Below the pieces are notes generated by a model that did not search any database, was not told the origin of the DNA, and worked only from the letters and a program-made list of their open reading frames with translations. DNA of 64,000 bases, from NCBI RefSeq assembly GCF_003268655.1, contig NZ_CP029642.1:248001-312000 (forward strand), written 5' to 3'. The translations under genes and the position numbers were made by a program. Shown here piece after piece: positions 1-7,815 of this stretch. Origin of the DNA: Arthrobacter dokdonellae. GTDB lineage: Bacteria > Actinomycetota > Actinomycetes > Actinomycetales > Micrococcaceae. Positions within the stretch are counted from its first letter, which is position 1, and each line of letters starts with the position of its first letter.

Positions 1-2
1 GC

Positions 3-230
3 GCGGAGCCTGCCGGTGTGGTCATCCGGCACGGCGGCGCCGAAGTGATCGCCACGGAATCGCTGGAACCGGGGGCAAGCCTCGGCTTCACGTCGAACCA
101 CACCGTGACGGCGGGAGAGCTCGCCGCGGGGCAGGCAGAGGCCGTGTTCACCCTCGAGGCCGGCCCCGACACGGCCGCGAGATCCTTCACCTTCAACACG
201 GCCACCGGCGACATCACCGAATCCGGCTAG
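3..230 (+). CDS. C-terminal end of an unidentified protein (cut by window edge)
   Basis: An open frame enters from the left edge and ends at a TAG, giving the last 75 residues of a protein whose start lies outside the window. The visible part has no recognisable catalytic motif. It is rich in Thr, Ala, Glu and Gly and looks like alternating beta strands, including a stretch ending FTFNTATGDITESG. It converges with the minus-strand coiled-coil gene that ends about 70 bases further on. Function is unknown, and an internal GTG could be mistaken for a start. Confidence 0.5.
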   Translation, partial: AEPAGVVIRHGGAEVIATESLEPGASLGFTSNHTVTAGELAAGQAEAVFTLEAGPDTAARSFTFNTATGDITESG

Positions 231-301
231 GTGTGGGAAACCGCACCTGGGAGGCATTTTCGGGGTGGCTTCCCGGCAGTTTCTGGCTCACCGACGCCCT
301 G

Positions 302-829
302 TCAGGGATCCTGAAGGTCTTTCAGCGACTTCGCGATGTTGTGCCGGGCTCCAGCCGCGGCCTGCGCGGCCCTGAGGGTCTCGGCCGTGACGTTGAACCC
401 GGAAACCCGCGCCTGCAGCTGGGAGAGCTCCGCCGTGAGCATGGCTTCCTGCTCGGCCAGGGCATCGCGCTGTGAGACGAGGTCTCCGTGCTGCTCGGCC
501 ATGACGGTGAGCCGGCCGCGGGCGGACCGCGCGGCCGCTGCATCGCCACCGGCCGCTGCGGCGGCGGCCTGTGCTTCCAGGGAGTCCATGGCTGACTTCA
601 AGTCGACCGCCTGCAGGTCCAGGCGCTGGCGGCTGACCGAAACGTCCGCCACGCCGCGGCGCATTTGCGCGAGGGCCGCCAGCTGCTTCAGCTGCGCGGC
701 GCCCACGGTGAGCTGGCCGCCGGTGGAGGCACCGGCGTCGGACGCCCCGGCGGGCTGGCGTCCGGATGCCTCCCGCCCGGCCGGGGGCCTGCGACGGAAG
801 GGGGCGGAGAGGCGGTCGAAGACACTCAT
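302..829 (-). CDS. PspA-like coiled-coil protein, function unknown
   Basis: A 175-residue protein with a basic, Pro/Gly-rich N-terminus (MSVFDRLSAPFRRRPPAG) and a long heptad-rich helical region from about residue 45 to the end, dominated by Ala, Gln, Leu and Arg. This recalls short PspA/IM30-type proteins, but no defining PspA motif is visible. It starts 6 bases after the stop of the membrane-anchored coiled-coil gene upstream on the same strand, so the two are very likely co-transcribed and may form a heteromeric membrane-associated complex. That partnership is inference. The start ATG is the first in frame. Confidence 0.6.
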   Translation of the reverse strand: MSVFDRLSAPFRRRPPAGREASGRQPAGASDAGASTGGQLTVGAAQLKQLAALAQMRRGVADVSVSRQRLDLQAVDLKSAMDSLEAQAAAAAAGGDAAAARSARGRLTVMAEQHGDLVSQRDALAEQEAMLTAELSQLQARVSGFNVTAETLRAAQAAAGARHNIAKSLKDLQDP

Positions 830-835
830 GCCGGC

Positions 836-1411
836 TCAGGAATCGCCGAGATCCGTATACGTGGCGGACCAGTTTTTCAGCATGGCGGCCTCGATCTCGA
901 GGGTCCTGGTGAGGTCCTTGACGTCGACGTCGGTCATGGGCGCGGCAGCCGCCGCCAGGGCGCTGCGGATGCCGGCGGACGTCTGGATGACCTGTTCCGC
1001 CTGGCCGCCCAGGGTCTGCGCGTACGCGGCCTGCACGGCCGAATCGGGCTCCTTTTGGGCCACGAGCAGCTGATGTTCAAGCACGGCGCCGGCCTGCTGG
1101 AGCGTGCGGTAGATGGAATCCAGGTTGCCCGTGTACTGGCGCGTGCTTTGGGCCACGGCCAGGCTGCGCTGGGTCGCTTCGAGGGATTCCTGCAGGCGGA
1201 TCCGCTGCTTCATGACGTCGCCCAGCGGGCCGGCGGTGGACTGGGCCCGGACCTTGAGCGCATTGCGCTTGGCCAGTTCATACCTGGGCTTTGACTTGTT
1301 CACCAGGCCCAGGACGCCCCGGGATATGAGGACGGCCAAGGTGATGCCCACGCCGAGCACCACGGCAATGGCCACCAGCGCGATGATCAAGATGACGGTG
1401 CCAAAGTCCAT
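836..1411 (-). CDS. Membrane-anchored coiled-coil protein, function unknown
   Basis: A 191-residue protein with one strong N-terminal transmembrane segment (about residues 5-34, rich in Ile, Val, Ala and Gly), a basic stop-transfer stretch, then a long alpha-helical cytoplasmic region likely to form coiled coils. A purine-rich stretch (agaaggaa) lies about 12 bases before the ATG. It is the first gene of a two-gene minus-strand unit with the coiled-coil protein downstream. No family is recognised with certainty. The pairing of a membrane anchor with a soluble coiled-coil partner suggests envelope maintenance or scaffolding, which is inference. Confidence 0.6.
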   Translation of the reverse strand: MDFGTVILIIALVAIAVVLGVGITLAVLISRGVLGLVNKSKPRYELAKRNALKVRAQSTAGPLGDVMKQRIRLQESLEATQRSLAVAQSTRQYTGNLDSIYRTLQQAGAVLEHQLLVAQKEPDSAVQAAYAQTLGGQAEQVIQTSAGIRSALAAAAAPMTDVDVKDLTRTLEIEAAMLKNWSATYTDLGDS

Positions 1412-1448
1412 GGCGTTTGTGTTCCTTCTCTTTGCAGCGGCGGCGCAC

Positions 1449-1480
1449 CTTCAGTGCAAATCATCTTCAGTGCAAATCAG
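1449..1480. repeat. 16-bp tandem repeat in a divergent promoter region
   Basis: Two adjacent copies of a 16-bp unit (cttcagtgcaaatcat, then cttcagtgcaaatcag) differ only at the last base. They lie between the divergent starts of the coiled-coil gene pair and the YccF gene. Head-to-tail spacing of 16 bp in such a region suits a regulator binding site, but no known operator is recognised. Confidence 0.6.
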
Positions 1481-1568
1481 CGTAGCACCGGTGGCTGGGG
1501 CAAAGATCAGGGAGCCGCTCAGGGTGGTCCCTGATGCCGCGCGGGCGCATAAGCGGAAGAATGGGTCC

Positions 1569-1958
1569 GTGAAGACAATCCTCAATATCATCTGGCTGGT
1601 GTTCGGCGGCCTGTGGCTGGCGCTCGGCTACGTTCTTGCCGGCCTCGTCTGCTGCGCCCTGATCATCACCATCCCGTGGGGGATCGCCTCCTTCCGCATC
1701 GCCGGCTACGCGCTGTGGCCGTTCGGGCGGACCGTGGTGGACAGGCCCGGCGGCCCCGGCATGGCCAGCACCCTGGGCAACGTCGTCTGGATCCTGGTGG
1801 CAGGGATCTGGATTGCCATCGGCCACGTCGCCACCGCCGTCGCCATGGCGATCACCATCATCGGCATCCCGCTGGCCATCGCCAACCTCAAGCTCATCCC
1901 GGTCTCGCTGATGCCGCTGGGCAAGCAGATTGTGCCCACGGCCTGGGCCCGCGCGTAA
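1569..1958 (+). CDS. YccF domain inner-membrane protein
   Basis: A 129-residue protein with the two tandem hydrophobic repeats of the YccF (DUF307) family. The first runs from the N-terminus through IIWLVFGGLWLALGY and IITIPWGIASF; the second covers VVWILVAGIWIAIGH and ITIIGIPLAIANLKLIP. The repeated I-T-I-(P/G)-x-(G/P) signature and the following Pro-Leu-Gly near the end are family hallmarks. The GTG start is chosen because GGAAGA lies 8 bases upstream and the protein then begins at the family's usual KTILNIIW. An ATG-GGT-CCG-TGA tripeptide frame overlaps this start. Molecular function of the family is not established. Confidence 0.85.
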   Translation: MKTILNIIWLVFGGLWLALGYVLAGLVCCALIITIPWGIASFRIAGYALWPFGRTVVDRPGGPGMASTLGNVVWILVAGIWIAIGHVATAVAMAITIIGIPLAIANLKLIPVSLMPLGKQIVPTAWARA

Positions 1959-1961
1959 GCT
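1956..1961 (+). promoter_or_regulatory. Candidate -10 box of a leaderless transcript
   Basis: TAAGCT is separated by exactly 6 bases from the ATG of the small membrane protein and overlaps the stop codon of the YccF gene. No Shine-Dalgarno sequence precedes that ATG. Confidence 0.5.
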
Positions 1962-1967
1962 TGCGGT

Positions 1968-2201
1968 ATGCGTAAAAAAGCCGATTGGCTGGACATCACG
2001 GTTCAGTTCGCCAGTTTCGCGGCCATGTGCCTGGTGCTGTCGCTGGCCCGGTTCGGGCTGCCCTTGAAGATTGTCCTCGCCTTTGGCGTCTCGATCGCCA
2101 TTTCCGGCGCCTGGGCCTACTACAAAAAGCAGACCCGCCGGCGGAAGGCCGAGCCCAAGCGCATGCACGTGTACAGCATCAAGAACGCGGACGACAACTA
2201 A
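1968..2201 (+). CDS. Small membrane protein, function unknown
   Basis: A 77-residue protein with two hydrophobic segments (about residues 9-27 and 33-51) and a strongly basic tail (KKQTRRRKAEPKR). No ribosome binding site is visible; a TAAGCT hexamer 6 bases before the ATG points to leaderless translation. Its TAA stop shares one base with the ATG of the HutD gene (TAATG), so the two are probably translationally coupled. The family is not recognised. Confidence 0.65.
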   Translation: MRKKADWLDITVQFASFAAMCLVLSLARFGLPLKIVLAFGVSIAISGAWAYYKKQTRRRKAEPKRMHVYSIKNADDN

Positions 2202-2830
2202 TGGACATTGTCCGCTACGCCTCCCTCAAGCCCGCGCCATGGGCCAATGGCGGCGGAACCACGCGCCAGCTCGCATCGGGAGCGGCAGGCCCCGCGGGCA
2301 CGCCGGCGTCCACCACGCTCGGCGCCGGCGCGAAGGGCGAGCCCTGGGACTGGCGCATCAGCATCGCCGAGGTGGCCACGGCCGGCCCGTTTTCGGCGCT
2401 GCCCGGCATTGACCGGATCCTGACCATCATCGACGGCGACCTGATCGCCCTGACCGTCGACGGCACCGAGCAGGCCCTGGAAAAATTCCGCCCGTTCCGC
2501 TTCTCCGGCGATTCGGCCACGTCCGCCACGCTGCCCACCGGTTCGCTCATGGACCTGAACCTGATGACCCGACGCGGCGTCTATAAGGGTTACGCGACCA
2601 TTTTGGAATTGTCCAAAAAGCGCCCGCACCCTGTCTTTGACGGCCAGTTTGCCGTGCTGCTGCAGGGCAGTGCCGACGTATTGCAGGAAGGGACGGACGA
2701 CGCCGGAAACCCCACCGGCGCCCTCGTCACCGACACGCTGGGCAGGTTCGACCTCGTGGCGGGCGCCAAGAGCATGCCGCACCTATCCGGCCGGGGATTC
2801 CTCGCCGTGCTGAGCATCGACTCCGCCTGA
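2201..2830 (+). CDS. HutD/Ves family protein
   Basis: A 209-residue cupin-fold protein of the HutD/Ves family. The N-terminal KPAPWANGGGTTRQL segment and the WRISIAEVATAGPFSALPGI stretch are the family signature, followed by RILTIIDGD and LMDLNLMTRRG. HutD proteins are found with histidine-utilisation genes, but no hut genes are nearby. The start overlaps the stop of the preceding small gene by one base. A perfect 15-bp tandem duplication begins at the stop codon and continues into the oppositely oriented gene. Confidence 0.85.
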   Translation: MDIVRYASLKPAPWANGGGTTRQLASGAAGPAGTPASTTLGAGAKGEPWDWRISIAEVATAGPFSALPGIDRILTIIDGDLIALTVDGTEQALEKFRPFRFSGDSATSATLPTGSLMDLNLMTRRGVYKGYATILELSKKRPHPVFDGQFAVLLQGSADVLQEGTDDAGNPTGALVTDTLGRFDLVAGAKSMPHLSGRGFLAVLSIDSA

Positions 2831-3052
2831 CCGCGGGGCGGCTGACCGCGGGGCGGCATCGCCCTTCTCCCACACGACCCGGATCTTGACGCCTCCCCGG
2901 GAGGTGTGCTCCACGTGCGCCTTGATCTCGTCTGAAAGGGCGCCCATCTCGCTGAGCTTGCGCCGGTATCCGTCGACCAGGACGGCCAGCGAGTCGTCCG
3001 TCCACTCGCCTTGGGGAACGAGTGTTGATATTTCCACATCGCCTACAGCCAT
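2783..3052 (-). CDS. Small conserved-looking hypothetical protein
   Basis: An 89-residue protein starting MAVGDVEISTLVPQG, with a helical middle and a short beta-rich end (GGVKIRVVWEKGD). A longer version from an ATG 24 bases upstream is possible; the shorter start is preferred because an AGGGAAATAGGA purine tract precedes it. The 3' end overlaps the tail of the HutD gene by about 48 bases, antiparallel. The last 25 residues are low-complexity and partly made by a 15-bp tandem duplication (PRSAAPRS), so the true C-terminus may have been extended by that event. The family is not recognised. Confidence 0.5.
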   Translation of the reverse strand: MAVGDVEISTLVPQGEWTDDSLAVLVDGYRRKLSEMGALSDEIKAHVEHTSRGGVKIRVVWEKGDAAPRSAAPRSGGVDAQHGEESPAG

Positions 3053-3222
3053 TGTCCTATTTCCCTGTCCATCCACGCGCCCGCAGCGCCTTCCGCACGG
3101 CTGGCTCTGGGTTCCACGCTAAGTCGTCAGGCGGACGCGTGCAATAGCCCGCCTCGCAGTTGGGCGCGCCCATCCCCGCCCCGGCTCCCACGTCCTCGCC
3201 CAAGGGACGTCCTCCCCCAAGG

Positions 3223-3287
3223 GATAACGCAGTACTTGGACCGAAAACGGCCACAAAGGGCGTTTTTGGTCCAACGTCTGCATTATC
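3223..3287. repeat. Long imperfect palindrome, 27-bp arms
   Basis: Two 27-bp arms (3223-3249 and 3261-3287) match at 22 positions across an 11-base loop. Each arm begins gataa and contains ttggaccnaaaacg. The layout resembles the palindrome at 14427-14496, which also has an arm ending in a run of A followed by a CG pair, so both may belong to one dispersed hairpin family. Confidence 0.65.
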
Positions 3288-3318
3288 GATTCGGAGGGCA
3301 CCCCGCCACTCCTTAAGA

Positions 3319-3355
3319 CACGACGCCGGCACCCAACCTGGGTGCCGGCGTCGTG
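3319..3355 (-). terminator. Strong hairpin terminator after the DEAD-box gene
   Basis: A perfect 17-bp stem (cacgacgccggcaccca paired with its complement) with a 3-base loop lies about 95 bases after the end of the helicase gene. On the minus strand it is followed by tctt. On the plus strand ctttg follows, so it could work in both directions. Confidence 0.75.
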
Positions 3356-3447
3356 CTTTGGGCTGTGGGTGGTCCCACGCGCCCGCGGGTTCCCTGACCG
3401 GGCCTGCAAGGACCGGGCCTGCCAGGTGGAGGAGGGCGTGCGGACTT

Positions 3448-5118
3448 TTAGCGCCCGCGGCGCTGGTTCGAGGCCGGGGCCGACGCGCGGCGGGCGCCCC
3501 CGGAGCGGGCCGGGCGGCCGGAGCCGCCGGCGGCGGCGTTGAAGCTTCCGCCTGAGGTTCCACCGGTGTTGGAGGACCAGACCGCAGCCGACCCGGTGCC
3601 GCGCGATGCTGCACGCGGGGCGTCGTTGCGGTGCGAGGAGCCTTGGGGGGCGCGCTTCCCGCGGGCCACGTCGCCGTCGCGGGCCGGGCGGCCTTCGCCG
3701 GCGGCACGTGCCGGGCGCCGGGCGCCGCCAGCCTGGGGCTGGCCTTCGCGGCGCTCCGAGCGGTTGCCCAGCACGGGTCCGTCGGAGGAGACGCGTCCGC
3801 GCCCTCCCCGTCCGCCACGGCCACCGGCCGAGGGTGCTGCGCCGCGGCGGGCGCGCTTGCGCTCGGCGTTGGCGCCGGTGGACTGGCCGTCGCCCTGCGC
3901 GGGCTGCTTGGCCGCCAGCAGTGCTGCCCGGGTGCGCGGGTCAATCTTGTCCGCAACGTCGCCCACCAGTGTGGCGATGACCGTCGAACTGGCGGTGACG
4001 CGCTCAAAGTTCACGTCCACGCCGGCGGCGCGCATGAGCTTCTTGACGTCGCCCTGCTGCTCCGGCAGCGTCAGGGTGACCACCACGCCGTCGGAGCCGG
4101 CACGGGCCGTGCGGCCGGAACGGTGCAGGTACGCCTTGTGCTCCGTGGGCGGGTCGACGTGTATGACCAGTTCAATGTCGTCCACATGCACGCCGCGGGC
4201 GGCAACGTCGGTGGCGACCAGGACGCGGACGCCGCCGGTGGAGAACTCGGCCAGGTTCCGGTCGCGGGCGTTCTGCGACAGGTTCCCGTGCAGGTCGACG
4301 GCGGGGATGCCGGCGTCGGTCAGGGTCTTGGCCAGCTTGCGGGCGTGGTGCTTGGTGCGCATGAACAGGATGCGGCGCCCGGCTCCCGAAGCCAATTCAA
4401 CGAGAACCTGCTTCTTGACGGTCTGGTCATTGACCACCAGCACGTGGTGCTCCATGGTGGAAACGGCGGCCTTGGCCTCGTCCACCGAGTGCGTGAGCTG
4501 GTTGGAGAGGTAGCGCTGGACAATCTTGTCCACACCGTTGTCCAGCGTGGCGGAGAACAGCATGCGCTGGCCCTGGGTGGGCGTGGTGTCCAACAGGCGC
4601 TTGACGACGGGCAGGAAGCCGAGGTCGGCCATGTGGTCGGCCTCGTCCAGGACCGTGATCTCCACGCTTTCCAGCGAGACGATGCGCTGCTTCATCAGGT
4701 CTTCAAGGCGGCCCGGGCAGGCGATGACAATGTCGACGCCGGCGCGCAGCGCCTTTTCCTGACGGGCCTGGGAGACGCCGCCGTAGATGACGGTGGTGTT
4801 CAGGCCCATGGCCTTGGCCAGCGGCTCGATGGCGTTGTTCAGCTGGGTGGCCAGCTCGCGGGTGGGCGCCAGGACCAGGCCCAGGGGGCGGCCGGGCTTG
4901 CGGAAGTACGGGGCCTCGCGCTCGGCCAAACGGGCCACGAGCGGGATGGCGAAGGCAATGGTCTTGCCGGAGCCGGTGCGGCCACGGCCCAGGACGTCCC
5001 GGCCGGCCAACGTGTCCGGAAGGGTCTTGACCTGGATGGGGAATGCTTCCTCAATGCCATTGGAGGCAAGCGAAGCAACAATTTCCTTGGGCGCGCCAAG
5101 GGCAGCAAAAGTTGTCAT
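3448..5118 (-). CDS. DEAD-box ATP-dependent RNA helicase
   Basis: A 556-residue DEAD-box helicase that unwinds RNA using ATP. The core motifs are in order: Q motif FPIQ (about 26-29), motif I GRTGSGKT (46-53), PTRELA (85-90), DEAD (158-161), SAT (189-191), ARGVHVDD (about 308-315) and HRSGRTAR (332-339). Residues from about 405 to the end form a long basic tail rich in Arg, Gly and Ser with RGG-like clusters, typical of actinobacterial RhlE/DeaD-type enzymes and likely to bind RNA. A weakly placed AAGGA precedes the ATG by about 12 bases. The 331-bp upstream interval could hold a long leader, as in cold-inducible helicases, but that is inference. Confidence 0.95.
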   Translation of the reverse strand: MTTFAALGAPKEIVASLASNGIEEAFPIQVKTLPDTLAGRDVLGRGRTGSGKTIAFAIPLVARLAEREAPYFRKPGRPLGLVLAPTRELATQLNNAIEPLAKAMGLNTTVIYGGVSQARQEKALRAGVDIVIACPGRLEDLMKQRIVSLESVEITVLDEADHMADLGFLPVVKRLLDTTPTQGQRMLFSATLDNGVDKIVQRYLSNQLTHSVDEAKAAVSTMEHHVLVVNDQTVKKQVLVELASGAGRRILFMRTKHHARKLAKTLTDAGIPAVDLHGNLSQNARDRNLAEFSTGGVRVLVATDVAARGVHVDDIELVIHVDPPTEHKAYLHRSGRTARAGSDGVVVTLTLPEQQGDVKKLMRAAGVDVNFERVTASSTVIATLVGDVADKIDPRTRAALLAAKQPAQGDGQSTGANAERKRARRGAAPSAGGRGGRGGRGRVSSDGPVLGNRSERREGQPQAGGARRPARAAGEGRPARDGDVARGKRAPQGSSHRNDAPRAASRGTGSAAVWSSNTGGTSGGSFNAAAGGSGRPARSGGARRASAPASNQRRGR

Positions 5119-5449
5119 GTAAAGAGGGAATCCTTCTTAAGGCGGTTCAACGGCCCACGATCAGTTTTGACCACGGGTTCGCCGATTCAATGCCAGAGCG
5201 TGTCAACCGCGGATGCACGGTGCAAAACCAGTGCGGTGCAATTCAGTGCGGGACAAGTTGAATGCGTTCATCGACGCAGAATGCGCAAGATACGCATTAA
5301 GTATTCCCATGCTAGCACTGGCACGACGCCGGATGGTCACCGAGGTGGGGCATCTCACCTTTTGTCACTTGGCAAGTGGAGCACCGCAGGCGGCCAATCG
5401 TGCGCCACTTGGCAAGTGGCGCGCCGCCAGGGTCCAATCGGGCTCGACT
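5119..5449. other. Non-coding interval with direct and palindromic repeats
   Basis: This 331-bp stretch lies upstream of the helicase gene and beyond the end of the Lrp-type gene. It holds a 16-bp imperfect direct repeat (5219-5250, unit ggtgcaannncagtgc), several gcgnat motifs near 5261-5298, and a dispersed palindromic element at 5366-5440. I see no gene in it. Confidence 0.55.
5366..5440. repeat. Dispersed palindromic element, copy C
   Basis: Contains gcgccacttggcaagtggcgc (5402-5422), a hairpin with perfect 9-bp arms, preceded by a second partial unit cacttggcaagtg at 5366. Read on the minus strand it aligns with the two elements at 18805-18896 and 54112-54202. Confidence 0.6.
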
Positions 5450-6478
5450 TCATGGGGTCACCGACTCCAGCGCGGTGCCGTCCGGGCGCAGCGTCCAACC
5501 CACCCGCTTGGCGCAGGCCAGCATCACCACGCTTTCCTGCAATTCAATGCCGGGAATGTTTTGCGCCAGCGTCAGCTCCACGTCCATGATGTCGGCCACC
5601 GAATGCAGCCACATGATGATGGTGAAGTTGCTTTGCCCCGTGGTCGATGCGATGAACCTCACATTGCGCAGCTGCCGAAGGGTTGACGCAGCGGTCTCAT
5701 GCTGACCCGCCGGCACCTTCGCGAACCATTGGCACGTGACGGGATAGCCGGAGAGTGACTGTGCCATCTCGCACCGGAAGGACACAATTCCGGAAGCGAC
5801 AACCTTGTTCAGCTGCCGCTGCACGGTGGCGGGGGCGCGGCCCAGCTCACGGGCCATCGCGGCCGCCGAGGCCCTGCCATCACGGGTCAGGAAAGGCAAG
5901 AGGTCAAGGTGGCTTTGGGGCAGGTGCACCGAAGTTCCCCGCGGTGCCTGTGCGGCGCGGGACAGGACCTGCATTTGCTGCTGCTGGGCGCGGGACAGCA
6001 CATTCAGCCGCCACGAGCTGCCGTTGAAATGCTGCCTGGTGCAGAGGGAAACCTCGTAGCCAAGGACTCCGTCGATGGCACGGAGCGCCGGGATGACGTC
6101 TCCGCTGAGCTGGGCCATGGACTCGGTAATGACGGTCAGCCAGAGCGCCCTGCTGCTGGCTGTCTGTTCCACGGTAATGATCTCCGGCACGGCGCACAGC
6201 GATTCCACGGCCCGGGCCTGGCCCTCCATGGTGCAGTCCACCCCGACGAAGGACAGGGTGACCGCTTTCGGGTCTCCCATCCGGTGTGCCGTGACCCAAA
6301 CCGCCCCGGTCTCGGTCAGCCTGTCCCAACGCGCCGCCGCACTGGTCGGGTGGACGCCCAGCACGGCGCCGACGTCGACCCACCCGGCGCGCGGCGCAAT
6401 CTGGAGCGCATGAATGAGCGCAAGGTCTTCCTCGCTCAACGGTGCATGAAAATTCGCCATCGTCATAATTGTTTGCAT
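5450..6478 (-). CDS. Lrp/AsnC family transcriptional regulator (double-domain)
   Basis: A 342-residue regulator with two AsnC-type helix-turn-helix units, one near residues 13-60 and a second near 190-240 (LLPFLTRDGRASAAAMAREL), each followed by a ligand-sensing region. It is about twice the usual 150-residue Lrp length, matching the duplicated actinobacterial form. It is transcribed divergently from an M20 amidohydrolase and an MHS transporter with only 76 bases between starts, so it probably controls them in response to an amino-acid-like ligand (inference). The start may be any of three near ATGs within the first seven codons. Confidence 0.88.
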   Translation of the reverse strand: MQTIMTMANFHAPLSEEDLALIHALQIAPRAGWVDVGAVLGVHPTSAAARWDRLTETGAVWVTAHRMGDPKAVTLSFVGVDCTMEGQARAVESLCAVPEIITVEQTASSRALWLTVITESMAQLSGDVIPALRAIDGVLGYEVSLCTRQHFNGSSWRLNVLSRAQQQQMQVLSRAAQAPRGTSVHLPQSHLDLLPFLTRDGRASAAAMARELGRAPATVQRQLNKVVASGIVSFRCEMAQSLSGYPVTCQWFAKVPAGQHETAASTLRQLRNVRFIASTTGQSNFTIIMWLHSVADIMDVELTLAQNIPGIELQESVVMLACAKRVGWTLRPDGTALESVTP

Positions 6479-6554
6479 AACTTCAGTGATTTAGCCAGCC
6501 GTGACGCACTTCACCACACACTTTTAACCACACCCAACCCTTACAGGAGTTTCC

Positions 6555-7799
6555 ATGTCACTTGCTGCCGCAGACCTCACCGCGGACCTGGTCCGGTTCC
6601 GCCACGAGATGCACCAGGATCCCGAGATCGGCCTGGACCTGCCGCGGACCCAGGAACGCGTGCTCACGGCGCTCGACGGCCTCGGCTACGAGATTTCGCT
6701 CGGCACCGACACCACCTCGGTCACGGCCGTGCTCCGCGGCGGCGCCCCGTCTTCCATGCCGGACTCCGCGGGCCACAAGCCCGTGGTCCTGCTCCGTGCC
6801 GACATGGACGCACTGCCCGTCCAGGAACGCAGCGGCGTCGACTACGCCTCCCGCGTTGACGGCGCCATGCACGCCTGCGGCCACGATCTCCACACGGCCA
6901 TGCTGACCGGCGCGGCCACCCTCCTGGCGGACCGGCGGGAGCAGCTGGCCGGCGACGTGGTCCTCATGTTCCAGCCCGGCGAGGAAGGGCTTGACGGCGC
7001 GTCCGTCATGATCCGCGAGGGCGTCCTGGACGCCGCCGGGCGCCGCGTCGACGCCGCTTTCGGCATGCATGTCTTCTCCGGACTCGCCCCGCACGGCCAG
7101 TTCGTTACCAAACCCGGCGTCATGATGAGCGCCTCCGACGGCCTGGTGGTGACCGTGCTCGGTGCCGGCGGCCACGGCTCGGCCCCGCATATGGCCAAGG
7201 ACCCGGTCGCGGTCATCACCGAGATTGTCACGGCGTTGCAGGTGATGGTCACCCGCCAGTTCGACATGTTCGACCCGGTGGTGCTCAGCGTGGGCCTCCT
7301 GCAGGCAGGCAGCAAGCGCAACGTCATCCCCGAAACCGCCCACTTCGAGGCCACCATACGTACCTTTTCGGAGGCCTCCCGGGCGAAGATGCGCCTGGCC
7401 GCCCCCCGGCTGGTGAAGAACATCGCCGCCGCGCACGGCGTGGACGTTGACGTGGACTACCAGACCGAATACCCGGTCAGCATCACCGACACCACCGAGA
7501 CCGAACACGCCGAGGGCATCATCTCCGGCATGTTCAACGCCGATCGCCTCACCCGGCTGGCCACCCCCATCAGCGGCTCCGAGGACTTCTCCCATGTGAT
7601 GGCCGCCGTCCCCGGCACCTTCATCGGCCTCAGCGCCGTTGCCCCCGGCGCCGACCACACCACCACGGCGTTCAACCACTCCCCTTACGCCACGTTCGAC
7701 GACGCCGTCCTCACCGACGGCGCCGCCCTCTACGCCGAGCTGGCCACCAGCCGCCTCGCTTCCCTTTCCGCCGCCCAGCCGGCCTACGCCGCCAACTGA
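6555..7799 (+). CDS. M20 family amidohydrolase (N-acyl-amino-acid hydrolase type)
   Basis: A 414-residue zinc metallohydrolase of the M20D/amidohydrolase group, which removes acyl or similar groups from amino acids. Metal-binding positions are visible in HACGHDLHT (Cys about 108, His about 110), QPGEEG (Glu about 143-144), GMHV (His about 172) and the late GSEDFSH. A good ribosome site (aggag) lies 5 bases before the ATG. It is followed 16 bases later by a transporter gene, and a divergent Lrp-type regulator precedes it. Together they look like an uptake-and-hydrolysis module for an acylated amino acid or peptide; the substrate is unknown. Confidence 0.9.
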   Translation: MSLAAADLTADLVRFRHEMHQDPEIGLDLPRTQERVLTALDGLGYEISLGTDTTSVTAVLRGGAPSSMPDSAGHKPVVLLRADMDALPVQERSGVDYASRVDGAMHACGHDLHTAMLTGAATLLADRREQLAGDVVLMFQPGEEGLDGASVMIREGVLDAAGRRVDAAFGMHVFSGLAPHGQFVTKPGVMMSASDGLVVTVLGAGGHGSAPHMAKDPVAVITEIVTALQVMVTRQFDMFDPVVLSVGLLQAGSKRNVIPETAHFEATIRTFSEASRAKMRLAAPRLVKNIAAAHGVDVDVDYQTEYPVSITDTTETEHAEGIISGMFNADRLTRLATPISGSEDFSHVMAAVPGTFIGLSAVAPGADHTTTAFNHSPYATFDDAVLTDGAALYAELATSRLASLSAAQPAYAAN

Positions 7800-7815
7800 C
7801 CTTCGAAGGTTTCCC

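Larger units (their letters stand above)
3053..3447. other. Non-coding interval with two large hairpins
   Basis: This 395-bp stretch between two minus-strand genes holds no convincing gene. It carries a 65-bp imperfect palindrome and a compact GC-rich terminator hairpin, listed separately. Frames crossing it are shadows with Arg/Pro/Ala-biased composition. Confidence 0.6.

Noticed and set aside
3057-4007. Minus-strand Pro/Arg/Ala-rich frame (316 codons)
   Set aside because: It overlaps the helicase end in another frame and crosses two hairpins; composition is that of a shadow.
3631-5589. Long plus-strand frame (652 codons) over the DEAD-box gene
   Set aside because: It lies opposite a helicase with every core motif, has Gly/Ala/Val/His-biased shadow composition and no recognisable domain.
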